From an uncultured Bacteroidales bacterium (GTDB lineage: Bacteria; Bacteroidota; Bacteroidia; Bacteroidales; F082): a stretch of DNA of 64,000 nucleotides. The number at the start of each line of letters is the position of its first letter. Position 1 is the first letter of the stretch. Below are positions 1-7,525 of this stretch, one piece after another. Location: positions 1 to 64,000 of the forward strand of contig CALBNP010000137.1 in NCBI GenBank assembly GCA_937896505.1, in the 5' to 3' direction. The notes below the pieces were generated by a model that worked only from the letters and a program-made list of their open reading frames with translations, searched no databases and was not told where the DNA came from. The translations under genes were made by a program, and so were the position numbers.

Positions 1-236
1 CTGTTGCCGCCACGCCTTTGGCTGCCATCATCATGATTGACACGATTAAGGAATACTATGAAGCCACGGGCAAAAAAGTAGGTTTCAAGCCCGCCGGTGG
101 CATGAAGACACCCGAAGACGCCATGACCTATTATTATCTGGTGAAAGGCATCCTTGGCGAGCAGTGGCTCAACAAGAACCTTTTCCGTGTAGGCACAAGC
201 CGTTTGGCAGGTCAAATCATTGAAATACTGAAATAA
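1..236 (+). CDS. deoC: Deoxyribose-phosphate aldolase, C-terminal part (cut by window edge)
   Basis: This is the last ~78 codons of DeoC, the class I aldolase that cleaves 2-deoxyribose-5-phosphate to acetaldehyde and glyceraldehyde-3-phosphate in deoxynucleoside salvage. The reading frame is open from base 3 and has no start in the window. The motif GFKPAGGMKT matches the conserved KPAGG segment whose lysine is the proton-relay residue (Lys201 in E. coli). The Schiff-base lysine lies upstream, outside the window. The ending with RVGTSRLAGQIIEIL matches the phosphate-binding C-terminus of the family. The thioesterase gene starts 5 bp after the stop, so the two are probably cotranscribed. Confidence 0.9.
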   Translation, partial: VAATPLAAIIMIDTIKEYYEATGKKVGFKPAGGMKTPEDAMTYYYLVKGILGEQWLNKNLFRVGTSRLAGQIIEILK

Positions 237-241
237 ACACT

Positions 242-628
242 ATGGAAACTAACGAATTGATAGGTTTGACGCACAGCGAGGAAATCGTTGTCGAGCATAA
301 GGATACGGCAGCTGTCTATGGTTCGGGCGCATTGGAAGTTTTCGCCACGCCTGCCATGATTGCCATGATGGAAATGACGAGCCTGAAATGTGTAGCCGAC
401 AAGATTGGCGAAGAGAATACCACAGTTGGCATTGCGGTCAATATCAAGCACTTGAAGGCCAGTCCTGTGGGACACACCATCCGTTGTGATGCGAAAGTGG
501 TTGAGGTGGATCGTAAGCGTTTGGTCTTCGAAGTGAGATGCTTCGATGGAGGCGAACTCGTTGGCGAAGGCACTCACGAGCGTTTCGTGGTGAACAGCGC
601 CAAATTCATGAGTAAGAATTTGTCTTGA
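242..628 (+). CDS. FlK-like hotdog-fold thioesterase
   Basis: A 128-residue single-domain hotdog protein resembling fluoroacetyl-CoA thioesterase (FlK) and its many relatives of unknown substrate. Thr36, Glu44 and His70 (T-x7-E-x25-H) have exactly the spacing of the FlK catalytic residues Thr42, Glu50 and His76, and the end HERFVVNSAKF resembles the FlK terminus GTHER. It probably hydrolyses a small acyl-CoA; the fluoroacetate specificity of FlK itself should not be assumed. It follows deoC by 5 bp, in an apparent operon, and is closed by a hairpin terminator. Family and active-site match are seen; the substrate is unknown. Confidence 0.75.
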   Translation: METNELIGLTHSEEIVVEHKDTAAVYGSGALEVFATPAMIAMMEMTSLKCVADKIGEENTTVGIAVNIKHLKASPVGHTIRCDAKVVEVDRKRLVFEVRCFDGGELVGEGTHERFVVNSAKFMSKNLS

Positions 629-634
629 ATTTTC

Positions 635-683
635 AAAAAAGCCTATGTCATACCGACGAAGGAGTGTATCTATAGGCTTTTTT
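635..683. terminator. Intrinsic terminator, bidirectional, built from a repeat
   Basis: The arms AAAAAAGCCTAT (635-646) and ATAGGCTTTTTT (672-683) are perfect inverted repeats with T-runs on both strands. The hairpin sits between the converging thioesterase and cyclo-ligase genes and could end both transcripts. Its right arm and loop lie in the dispersed repeat described next. Confidence 0.75.
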
Positions 684-742
684 GAGTGCAACAAATAACA
701 ATAGATTTCTTCCCTTTGGTCGAAATGACATTGTTATTTGTT
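641..742. repeat. Dispersed palindromic repeat, copy 1
   Basis: Inside this stretch, AACAAATAACAAT (690-702) and its exact complement (730-742) bound a core. The whole core, and the flank back to about 650, recurs in inverted orientation at 51434-51530. The copies differ at only a few bases across the ~53-bp core. The distal arm contributes the first two bases of the stop codon of the cyclo-ligase gene (741-743, minus strand). Confidence 0.8.
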
Positions 743-1265
743 ACAACGAGATGACTTCATCCATGCGGATGTCGAGTGGCTCGGTGGGCACCTCGTTGAC
801 CAATTGGAAGTCGAAGCAGATGCCGATGCGCTTCACACCAAGGTGTTGGCAGAGGAAACGGTCGTAGTAGCCACGGCCACGCCCAATGCGGTTGCCGTTT
901 CTGTCGAAAGCCACGCCGGGCACTACAATCAAGTCGAAATCACCAGTATAGGGCTCGTTTTGAGGCTCAAGGATGTTGAAGTCGCCCACGGCGAAAGTAG
1001 TATCTTTCCCAAACGCTACGGGAATGATGTCGTCGCCCACGACGGTGGGAAGGATGATTTGCTTTTTCACATGCCATTTTTCGAGAAAAGCCTGCGTCTG
1101 CACCTCATCGGGGAGGGCGCTGTAAAGCATTACGCGTTCCGCTTTCATGAAGTCGGGATGCTGCTCCAGCTTGGCCATGATTTTTTCGGATTGTTCAAGC
1201 AACTGTTCCTTGGTGTGTTGCTTCTTGAGTGCCTTGATTTGTGCGCGAAGTTCTTTCTTGTCCAT
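741..1265 (-). CDS. ygfA: 5-formyltetrahydrofolate cyclo-ligase
   Basis: This enzyme uses ATP to convert 5-formyl-THF to 5,10-methenyl-THF, returning stored folate to the one-carbon pool. The protein is about 174 residues from the chosen start MDKKELRAQ, a normal length. It has the family signature GRGRGYYDRFL near residues 125-135 and the VVPGVAFDRNG segment just before it. An in-frame start 17 codons upstream gives a tail with no family resemblance, and it would put the start before the predicted TSS, so I chose 1265. The gene stands alone, with its own TATCTTTGC element upstream. The stop codon lies in a dispersed repeat. Confidence 0.9.
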   Translation of the reverse strand: MDKKELRAQIKALKKQHTKEQLLEQSEKIMAKLEQHPDFMKAERVMLYSALPDEVQTQAFLEKWHVKKQIILPTVVGDDIIPVAFGKDTTFAVGDFNILEPQNEPYTGDFDLIVVPGVAFDRNGNRIGRGRGYYDRFLCQHLGVKRIGICFDFQLVNEVPTEPLDIRMDEVISL

Positions 1266-1290
1266 TGTAAGTGTGTACTCGTAAAATTTA

Positions 1291-1299
1291 GCAAAGATA
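1291..1299 (-). promoter_or_regulatory. -7 element for cyclo-ligase gene
   Basis: On the minus strand this reads TATCTTTGC, a perfect Bacteroidetes TAnnTTTG element, 26 bp before the cyclo-ligase start. The -33 element is weak. Confidence 0.65.
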
Positions 1300-1330
1300 G
1301 GACTATTTCGCGACAAGTGTGTTTTTTTTC

Positions 1331-1339
1331 TATTTTTGC
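1331..1339 (+). promoter_or_regulatory. -7 element for M1 peptidase gene
   Basis: TATTTTTGC matches TAnnTTTG and lies 18 bp before the peptidase ATG at 1358. It is divergent from the cyclo-ligase promoter. Confidence 0.6.
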
Positions 1340-1357
1340 AACATCAATTTATTAGAT

Positions 1358-3640
1358 ATGAGACGTTTAATAATACTTTCAATTGCGATTTTGTTCGCTT
1401 CTTTCGCAATGGCCCAAACCGCTGGTCAAGACATAGATGTCATTCATTATGATATCCATTTGAGTCAGTTCGATTTCTCGGAAAAGACCTTTCAAGGTGT
1501 GACGGAGGTCGATTTCAAGGCTACCAACGACATTACGTCAGTGGTGCTTGAGTTGAAGACTTTGGAAGTTTCTGAAGTGACATGTACTCAATATGATGTT
1601 GCTGGTTTTGAACAGGATGACGACTTGCTGGTTGTGCATTTCGCTTCGACGATTCCTGCTGATGCAGTGGCTGAACTGACGGTTGCGTATGGTGGCCACA
1701 CTTTCAACGAGTCGTGGGGTGGCGTGCATTGGAATGGCGAGTATGTCTATAATCTAGGTGTTGGCTTCGATAGCCAGCCTCACAATCTCGGAAAGACATG
1801 GTTCCCCTGCGTGGATAATTTCACCGACAAGGCCAGATATGATGTCACTATTACTGCCGACAACGGGAAGAAGGCCATTTGTGGCGGTAACTTTGTAAGC
1901 GCAACCGATAATGGCGATGGCACGACTACTTGGCATTGGATTATGCCTCAGGAGATTGCGACCTATCACATCTCGTTCACTGTGGGTGAATATGAGTTGT
2001 GGGAGGATGTTTCAAATGGTATTCCCGTCACGGTGTATGCGCGTCCGAATACGGCAGCGAAGGTGCCGGGTTCGTTTGTCAACATCAAGGAAATCGTGGC
2101 TTTCTACGAGGAATGCTTTGGCCCGTATCCTTTCAACCGCGTCGGCTATGTGGGCACGCCCATTGGCTCGATGGAACATGCCGACAACATTTTTCTCGCC
2201 AACTCGCTCATCACGGGCAACACTTCGGGTGAGGGCACCATTGCCCACGAGCTTTCCCACATGTGGTTTGGCAACAAGGTGACATGCTCGACGGCCCAGG
2301 ACATGTGGCTCAACGAAGGCTTCGCCCAGTTCCTTGGCAATTTCTACATCGCTGGTGTCTATGGCGAGGAGGCTTATCACGCAGCCATGTCGCCTATCGT
2401 GAATAACATGTCAACAAAGTGCAGGACACAGGATTATCCTCCCATCAACGCTATGCCTTTGGATATGACCTACGATGACAATGCTGTCTATGACCGCGGT
2501 GCAGCCGTCGTCAGCACGATGATGAAATACATGGGCCGCGACAAGTTCTTGCAGGGCTTGCGCTACTATCAAGAGAAGTATGCTTACGGAGCGGCTTCGT
2601 CGGAAGATTTGATGAATGCGCTCACCGAGGCCACGGGAATCGACATGACGGGTTTCTTCGATAGCTATGTTTCGGTGGCTGGCGTACCTTATTATTATGT
2701 GTCGATTCAAGAGGTCAAACCTGTTGGCAGCCAATATGAGGTGAAACTTCTGATGCACTATCAGCACCTTAGTGGCGAGCATATCGGAATGCATAATGTC
2801 TATCCTGTCACTTTCTATGATGCCGATTTCAATCTCCATAACGAAATGGTCTGCTGGGATGGCACCACAGGATTCACGACAAAGATACTTGACTTTGAGC
2901 CTGTTGGCATGGTTGCCGATTTCGATAACGACTATCTTGAAGGTGCGACTTCAAAGAAGGAAATGCTGGTGGGCGACAATACGGCTTCTGCTTCAAATAT
3001 CCAAATCCAAGTGGAGACTGCCGACTCGGTATTTTATTGCATTGAAAACCATCCTGTCGCTCCATACGACGACCCGCTCATTTGGGGACTGAAACTTTCC
3101 ACCTCGCATTTTTGGACAGTCAACATCCATGACTTCGGCCAAGCCAATGTGACGGGTACGTTCATCTATAGGAATTCGAGCAGTATGGATGGCGACATCA
3201 TCCAAACCGAAAACGATTCGGCCACGTTGGTCTATCGTGCCAATGCCTCCGAACCTTGGCGTGAGTTGGCTCATACGTGTAACCCGAGCAACAAGTGGAG
3301 CATGGGACAATTCATCGTCAATGATATGAAATCGGGCGAATACGCTATCGCTGTGTGGGACAAGGCTCATTTCGGGACCGAAGAGCAGGGGTCAATTCCG
3401 TCGAAGATGCAGGTTTTCCCCAATCCAGCCGATTCGCAAGTGAACCTGAGTTGGAACGGTTTTTGCGATGGTTCCATATCTCTCGTCGATGCCCAAGGCC
3501 GTGTGGTACGGAGCTATAAGCTGAATGATGACGGCCAGTTGAGCTTCACGACCGATGGTTTGGCAAAAGGCATCTATCAAGTTCAGCGTATTGGCGCGGA
3601 TGGAAACGTAATCGAGACTAATAATCTTATAATCAAATAA
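1358..3640 (+). CDS. Secreted M1-family metallopeptidase with T9SS sorting domain
   Basis: A 760-residue zinc aminopeptidase-like protein of family M1. It starts with a signal peptide (about residues 1-19, ending in FAMAQ), followed by the M1 N-terminal beta domain. The catalytic site is HELSH at 297-301 with the third zinc ligand Glu320 in NEGF, the exact HExxH-x18-E spacing. The exopeptidase motif GxMEN reads GSMEH, so substrate handling may differ from typical aminopeptidases. The last ~75 residues begin with MQVFPNPA and end LIIK, a type A T9SS C-terminal domain, so the protein is probably exported through the outer membrane and anchored or released. The ATG at 1358 gives the signal peptide directly; an upstream alternative overlaps the promoter. 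Confidence 0.88.
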   Translation: MRRLIILSIAILFASFAMAQTAGQDIDVIHYDIHLSQFDFSEKTFQGVTEVDFKATNDITSVVLELKTLEVSEVTCTQYDVAGFEQDDDLLVVHFASTIPADAVAELTVAYGGHTFNESWGGVHWNGEYVYNLGVGFDSQPHNLGKTWFPCVDNFTDKARYDVTITADNGKKAICGGNFVSATDNGDGTTTWHWIMPQEIATYHISFTVGEYELWEDVSNGIPVTVYARPNTAAKVPGSFVNIKEIVAFYEECFGPYPFNRVGYVGTPIGSMEHADNIFLANSLITGNTSGEGTIAHELSHMWFGNKVTCSTAQDMWLNEGFAQFLGNFYIAGVYGEEAYHAAMSPIVNNMSTKCRTQDYPPINAMPLDMTYDDNAVYDRGAAVVSTMMKYMGRDKFLQGLRYYQEKYAYGAASSEDLMNALTEATGIDMTGFFDSYVSVAGVPYYYVSIQEVKPVGSQYEVKLLMHYQHLSGEHIGMHNVYPVTFYDADFNLHNEMVCWDGTTGFTTKILDFEPVGMVADFDNDYLEGATSKKEMLVGDNTASASNIQIQVETADSVFYCIENHPVAPYDDPLIWGLKLSTSHFWTVNIHDFGQANVTGTFIYRNSSSMDGDIIQTENDSATLVYRANASEPWRELAHTCNPSNKWSMGQFIVNDMKSGEYAIAVWDKAHFGTEEQGSIPSKMQVFPNPADSQVNLSWNGFCDGSISLVDAQGRVVRSYKLNDDGQLSFTTDGLAKGIYQVQRIGADGNVIETNNLIIK

Positions 3641-3665
3641 ATATATTCACAAAAAATCTATTGCT

Positions 3666-4217
3666 ATGAAAAAATCAGTTTTGTTTGTGGCCTTTGCCAC
3701 TATCGTTTTGGCCTTCTCTTCTTGCGGTTCTAATAATGAATGGCAAAAGTTTTATGGTTATACTCCTAATGATATAGCTGGGGAGTATATTTTTTCGAAT
3801 CAACCGGATGCGTTTCAAAGTCTTACCGAAGGCGAGTTTTGCCATTTGTGCAAAGATGCAATAATCAACATTGTACCTTCAAACGAGAATAATATCAGGT
3901 TTGAAATGGTTTGTGAAGATGAGAATTACCACAAGATTTATGTGGGCAAGGCTCCATTGAATTCACACGATTTCATGATTGACATCAAAGGTAATGTTCA
4001 GCCCATTTCAAGTACTAGTTTCAATGTTTTCAACCTCAATTCGAGGGTGTATCACAATGCTGAAGGCAAAATCCGTCTTGAGGGCAATTCGGCTTGCAAT
4101 CGTTACAATGTCAAGCAAAATATCATTTATGACAGCGAGCATGTTCCTGTTGATACCACTTATGATACCACGCTTTACAGTAGCACCCGCTATTATTTCG
4201 ATGTTATCAAGAACTAA
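3666..4217 (+). CDS. Hypothetical lipoprotein
   Basis: A 183-residue predicted lipoprotein. The signal peptide ends in the lipobox AFSSC, giving a lipidated Cys20 followed by GSNNEW. No known domain is recognised in the mature part, which is rich in Asn, Tyr and beta-prone stretches and has two cysteines close together (CHLC). It begins 25 bp after the M1 peptidase with no promoter element in between, so it is probably cotranscribed. Its last 4 bp overlap the end of the converging histidine kinase gene. I do not assign a function. Confidence 0.75.
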   Translation: MKKSVLFVAFATIVLAFSSCGSNNEWQKFYGYTPNDIAGEYIFSNQPDAFQSLTEGEFCHLCKDAIINIVPSNENNIRFEMVCEDENYHKIYVGKAPLNSHDFMIDIKGNVQPISSTSFNVFNLNSRVYHNAEGKIRLEGNSACNRYNVKQNIIYDSEHVPVDTTYDTTLYSSTRYYFDVIKN

Positions 4218-5731
4218 ATCTTCCCGTTCTTGAGTACGATGCGGAACGTAGTGCCTTGGCCGACAACCGACTGCTTGACGAAAATCTTGCCTTTGTGGTA
4301 GTCTTCGATAATGCGCTTGGTCAACGAAAGCCCTAATCCCCAACCGCGTTTCTTGCTGGTGTAGCCTGGGTTGAACACTTGCTTGATGTTTGATTTCACT
4401 ATGCCTTTGCCCGTGTCGCTCAAGTCGATGATGGTTTCACCGTTTTCTTCAAAAAGACTAACGGTAATTTTGCCGTGGTCGCCCATGGCATCGACGGCAT
4501 TTTTGGTGAGGTTTTCGAGCACCCAACGGAACAATGAAGGAATCAATGGGACGATGAGGGTGTCTTTGGGCAAGTTAATCTCGAATTCGAATTTCTTGGA
4601 GAAACGCTTCTGGAGGTAATCCATGGTGTCCTCGATGAGATAGACGATATTGGTAGGCTCGAGAACGGGAACGGAACCGATTTTCGAGAAACGGTCGGTG
4701 ATGATTTGCAGCCGTTCGATGTCTTTTTCCATCTCTTGGGTGCCTACGAATGGTTCGTCTTGTAGTTTCATCAGTTCAATCCAACCCATCAGCGAGGATA
4801 GGGGAGTGCCGAGTTGGTGAGCGGTCTCCTTGGCCATGCCAGCCCATACCTGGTTCTGCTCCGATCGGCGTGCCGAACTGAAAAGCATATAGGCAATGAG
4901 CAGGAACAAGGCAAACACAACAATAAGAATGATTGGGAAATAGCGCGTTTGCCGCACAAGGTCGGAGGTGCGATAGAAGATGAAAGCCTTACCCGTGTCG
5001 ATGAAATCTATTTCCAATGGGTCGTTTTCGGCACGCATGATGTCCAATTGGTGGACTACAAAATCGGGATTCTGCATCTGTATGGAATCGAGATTACCGA
5101 AACTGATTACCTCGTTTTGGGTGGCATTGGTGATGATGACGGGCGCACCGACTGAGTTGAGCGTGATTTCTTCCACGAAATGATGGTTCATCTCTTCGAG
5201 CACCGCTTTCAGGTCGGTGTAGATGTTCGATTCGTTGTAGTAGAGATATTGGATGGTGCCATAGCCGGGGTCAATCTTGATAGGCTCGAATTTCGAGTAG
5301 GCTTGCTTCATCTCGGCATCAAACTTGGTCTTGTCTTTTTGGTTCTCGGGCAGGTTGCTGGAGATGATGATGTTGTCGTGCCCGTCGGTGATGATGAGCG
5401 GAATGCTGATGTTGTTCTGGATGATACTCAGGTAAATGCCAATGTTCTCATTGTTGTTCACATCGACGACTTTGCGGTAGGCGTTGGCGAGCAAATCGAC
5501 GCGAAGCTGTTCCTGTTCGCTCACCTTGTTGAAGAACTCTTCTGTCGATTTCATCATCACGGCTTGCTGTTCCATGGCGGCAGCCCACATCTTGACTTGA
5601 CGTGTTTCCTGCTTTGAGATGGTCTTCACCAGCTTGCTGGTGTACCATAAAGCGGCAGCGATGATGAGGATGGCCAATATCGCCAAGGCCCATTTCCATC
5701 TGTTCTTATGGGTGTATAGGTTGGCTTTCAT
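4214..5731 (-). CDS. Membrane sensor histidine kinase
   Basis: A 505-residue sensor kinase. An N-terminal transmembrane helix (about 13-31) and a second near 268-288 bracket a periplasmic sensor domain of ~235 residues with no recognised fold. The cytoplasmic part has a phosphoacceptor His305 in ETAHQLGTPLSSL, the N-box NLTKNAVDAM, the G1 box DTGKGI and the G2 box GWGLGLSL, so it should autophosphorylate. The TPLSS H-box resembles the NtrY/PorY-like kinases common in Bacteroidetes. No response regulator is adjacent; the upstream gene on the same strand is rpoN, with a palindromic repeat between. The partner and signal are unknown. Confidence 0.88.
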   Translation of the reverse strand: MKANLYTHKNRWKWALAILAILIIAAALWYTSKLVKTISKQETRQVKMWAAAMEQQAVMMKSTEEFFNKVSEQEQLRVDLLANAYRKVVDVNNNENIGIYLSIIQNNISIPLIITDGHDNIIISSNLPENQKDKTKFDAEMKQAYSKFEPIKIDPGYGTIQYLYYNESNIYTDLKAVLEEMNHHFVEEITLNSVGAPVIITNATQNEVISFGNLDSIQMQNPDFVVHQLDIMRAENDPLEIDFIDTGKAFIFYRTSDLVRQTRYFPIILIVVFALFLLIAYMLFSSARRSEQNQVWAGMAKETAHQLGTPLSSLMGWIELMKLQDEPFVGTQEMEKDIERLQIITDRFSKIGSVPVLEPTNIVYLIEDTMDYLQKRFSKKFEFEINLPKDTLIVPLIPSLFRWVLENLTKNAVDAMGDHGKITVSLFEENGETIIDLSDTGKGIVKSNIKQVFNPGYTSKKRGWGLGLSLTKRIIEDYHKGKIFVKQSVVGQGTTFRIVLKNGKI

Positions 5732-5786
5732 GATTTTAATAACGGAATTGTAAGAAGATTATTGCCTATCAACGGTGGGTTTTATT

Positions 5787-5854
5787 GTAGAGACGCGCCA
5801 TGGCGCGTCTCTTATTTTGGTGTTATTATGGAGACGCGCCATGGCGCGTCTCTA
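5787..5854. repeat. Paired GAGACGCG palindromes
   Basis: Two perfect palindromes, 5789-5812 (24 bp) and 5831-5852 (22 bp), both centred on GCGCCATGGCGC, are separated by 18 bp. The outer ends GTAGAGACG and CGTCTCTAC make the whole 68 bp one larger inverted repeat. A relative with a different loop is found inside nqrA at 28737-28761. It lies between rpoN and the histidine kinase gene, both on the minus strand, and could form a cruciform or an RNA hairpin that processes the transcript. Confidence 0.85.
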
Positions 5855-5865
5855 CGAATATTCCA

Positions 5866-7365
5866 TCAGATTTCTTTCCTCATTCGTGCCACGGGGATGC
5901 CTAACTGTTCCCTGTATTTCGCCACGGTGCGGCGAGCGATAGGATAGCCTTTTTCTTTGAGGATCTCCATCAGGGCCTCGTCGGTCATGGGTTTTTCCTT
6001 ACTCTCGTTGTCAACACAGTCTTGCAGAATCTTCTTGATTTCGCGGGTAGATACCTCTTCGCCTTCATCGTTGGTGATGCCTTCGCTGAAGAAGTTTTTC
6101 AGCAGGAAGGTGCCGTAAGGTGTCTGTACATATTTGCTGTTCACTACACGCGAGATGGTAGAGATGTCGAGTCCAACTTTTTCGGCTATGTCTTTCAGAA
6201 TCATTGGTTTGAGTTGCGTTTCATCGCCAGTCAGGAAGTAGTCACGCTGCTTGTCGATGATGGCTTGCATGGTGACGAGGAGCGTGTTTTGGCGTTGCTG
6301 GATGGCATCGATAAACCATTTGGCAGAGTCGATTTTTTGCTTGACGAACTGCGCTGCTTCTTGCATGTCACGCGTTTTCTTGCATTTTGAATAATCGCTA
6401 AGCATCTGGATGTAAGCTGGACTTACGTGTAGGTCGGGGATGTTGCGTCCGTCAATGGAAAGCTCGATTTGCCCATCTCTTACCGTGACATAAAAATCTG
6501 GGGTGATATAGTGGACGTTTTTCGAACTGGAGCTGGCCGAACCGCCCGGTTTGGGGTCGAGTTTGAGAATCATGTCTAAGGCAGCTTTCAGTTCCTTGTT
6601 GCTGACTTCATATTTCTTGCTGATTTTGTCAAAGTGTTTCTTTGAGAAATCATCGAAACAGTCCTTGATGATATTGATGGCTAAGGTGTAGTCGCCGAAT
6701 GGGTCCTCTTGCTGGCGGCGTTCCAACTGGATGAGCAGACATTCCTGAAGGTCTTTGGCACCTATGCCGGGTGGGTCGAGCTGTTGGATGATTTTGAGTA
6801 CCTCGTCAACTTCTTCTTCCGAAGTCTCGATGTCCATTGAGAACAGCAGGTCGTCAACAATGTTGGTGATGGGACGGCACAAATAACCGTTATCGTCAAG
6901 ATTGCCAATGATATAGTAGCCGATGGTGAGTTCTTTTTCGTCTAGGTCGTGAAAGCCTAACTGATGGTTCAGATAGTCTTGGAACGACTCTTCATTGACG
7001 ATGGGCGCTTCGTAGGTCTCGTCGTCGGCGCTGTAGTTGTTGGTCTGTAGTTTGTATGAATAGTCGTCGATTTCTTCGTCTTGGAGATAGTCGGTGATGT
7101 CGAATTCCTCGTCCTTGTCGAAGCTCATTTCGTCGTCGTTATAGTCATCGTTCTCGCCGTTGCTTTCCTCCATGTTTGGCTCGTTGTTTTCGTCATATTC
7201 GTTGCTCTCGTTGGTTTCTTCCAAGGCTGGGTTGGCCTCTATTTCTTCCTTGATGCGTTGTTCAAGCTCAATCAATGGCAACTGTATCAGCTTCATGAGC
7301 TGGATTTGCTGTGGCGTGAGGATGGTGCCAATCTTTGTTGTCTGGGTCAATTGCTGGTTCGACAT
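5866..7365 (-). CDS. rpoN: RNA polymerase sigma-54 factor
   Basis: A 499-residue sigma-54, which directs RNA polymerase to -24/-12 promoters that need an AAA+ activator. The N-terminal Gln-rich region I is present (LTPQQIQLMKLIQLP, residues ~17-31), followed by a very acidic region II (about 45-110) that includes long runs of Asp, Glu and Asn. The C-terminus carries the helix-turn-helix and the RpoN box ARRTVAKYRE about 20 residues from the end. Length is normal for Bacteroidetes. The TATCTTTGC element at 7423-7431 is its probable promoter. No sigma-54 activator lies in the window. Confidence 0.95.
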   Translation of the reverse strand: MSNQQLTQTTKIGTILTPQQIQLMKLIQLPLIELEQRIKEEIEANPALEETNESNEYDENNEPNMEESNGENDDYNDDEMSFDKDEEFDITDYLQDEEIDDYSYKLQTNNYSADDETYEAPIVNEESFQDYLNHQLGFHDLDEKELTIGYYIIGNLDDNGYLCRPITNIVDDLLFSMDIETSEEEVDEVLKIIQQLDPPGIGAKDLQECLLIQLERRQQEDPFGDYTLAINIIKDCFDDFSKKHFDKISKKYEVSNKELKAALDMILKLDPKPGGSASSSSKNVHYITPDFYVTVRDGQIELSIDGRNIPDLHVSPAYIQMLSDYSKCKKTRDMQEAAQFVKQKIDSAKWFIDAIQQRQNTLLVTMQAIIDKQRDYFLTGDETQLKPMILKDIAEKVGLDISTISRVVNSKYVQTPYGTFLLKNFFSEGITNDEGEEVSTREIKKILQDCVDNESKEKPMTDEALMEILKEKGYPIARRTVAKYREQLGIPVARMRKEI

Positions 7366-7422
7366 GGCGGTTTTGGATTATGAATGCGGAATGTAGAATT
7401 ATGATTGTTGAATATTTTAAGT

Positions 7423-7431
7423 GCAAAGATA
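7423..7431 (-). promoter_or_regulatory. -7 element for rpoN
   Basis: The minus strand reads TATCTTTGC, a perfect TAnnTTTG element 58 bp before the rpoN start. Confidence 0.6.
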
Positions 7432-7464
7432 GCGAAAGTTTTTGAAGGTGGTTTTTTGTGATAC

Positions 7465-7496
7465 AAAAAAATGCGCGAAGCGGATCCGCTTCGCGC
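7465..7496 (-). terminator. Intrinsic terminator of asnS
   Basis: GCGCGAAGCGGA (7473-7484) pairs with TCCGCTTCGCGC (7485-7496), a perfect 24-bp palindrome. On the minus strand it is followed by TTTTTT. It lies 30 bp beyond the asnS stop. Confidence 0.85.
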
Positions 7497-7525
7497 AACT
7501 TATAGATTATGAAATTGCTTGCCGT

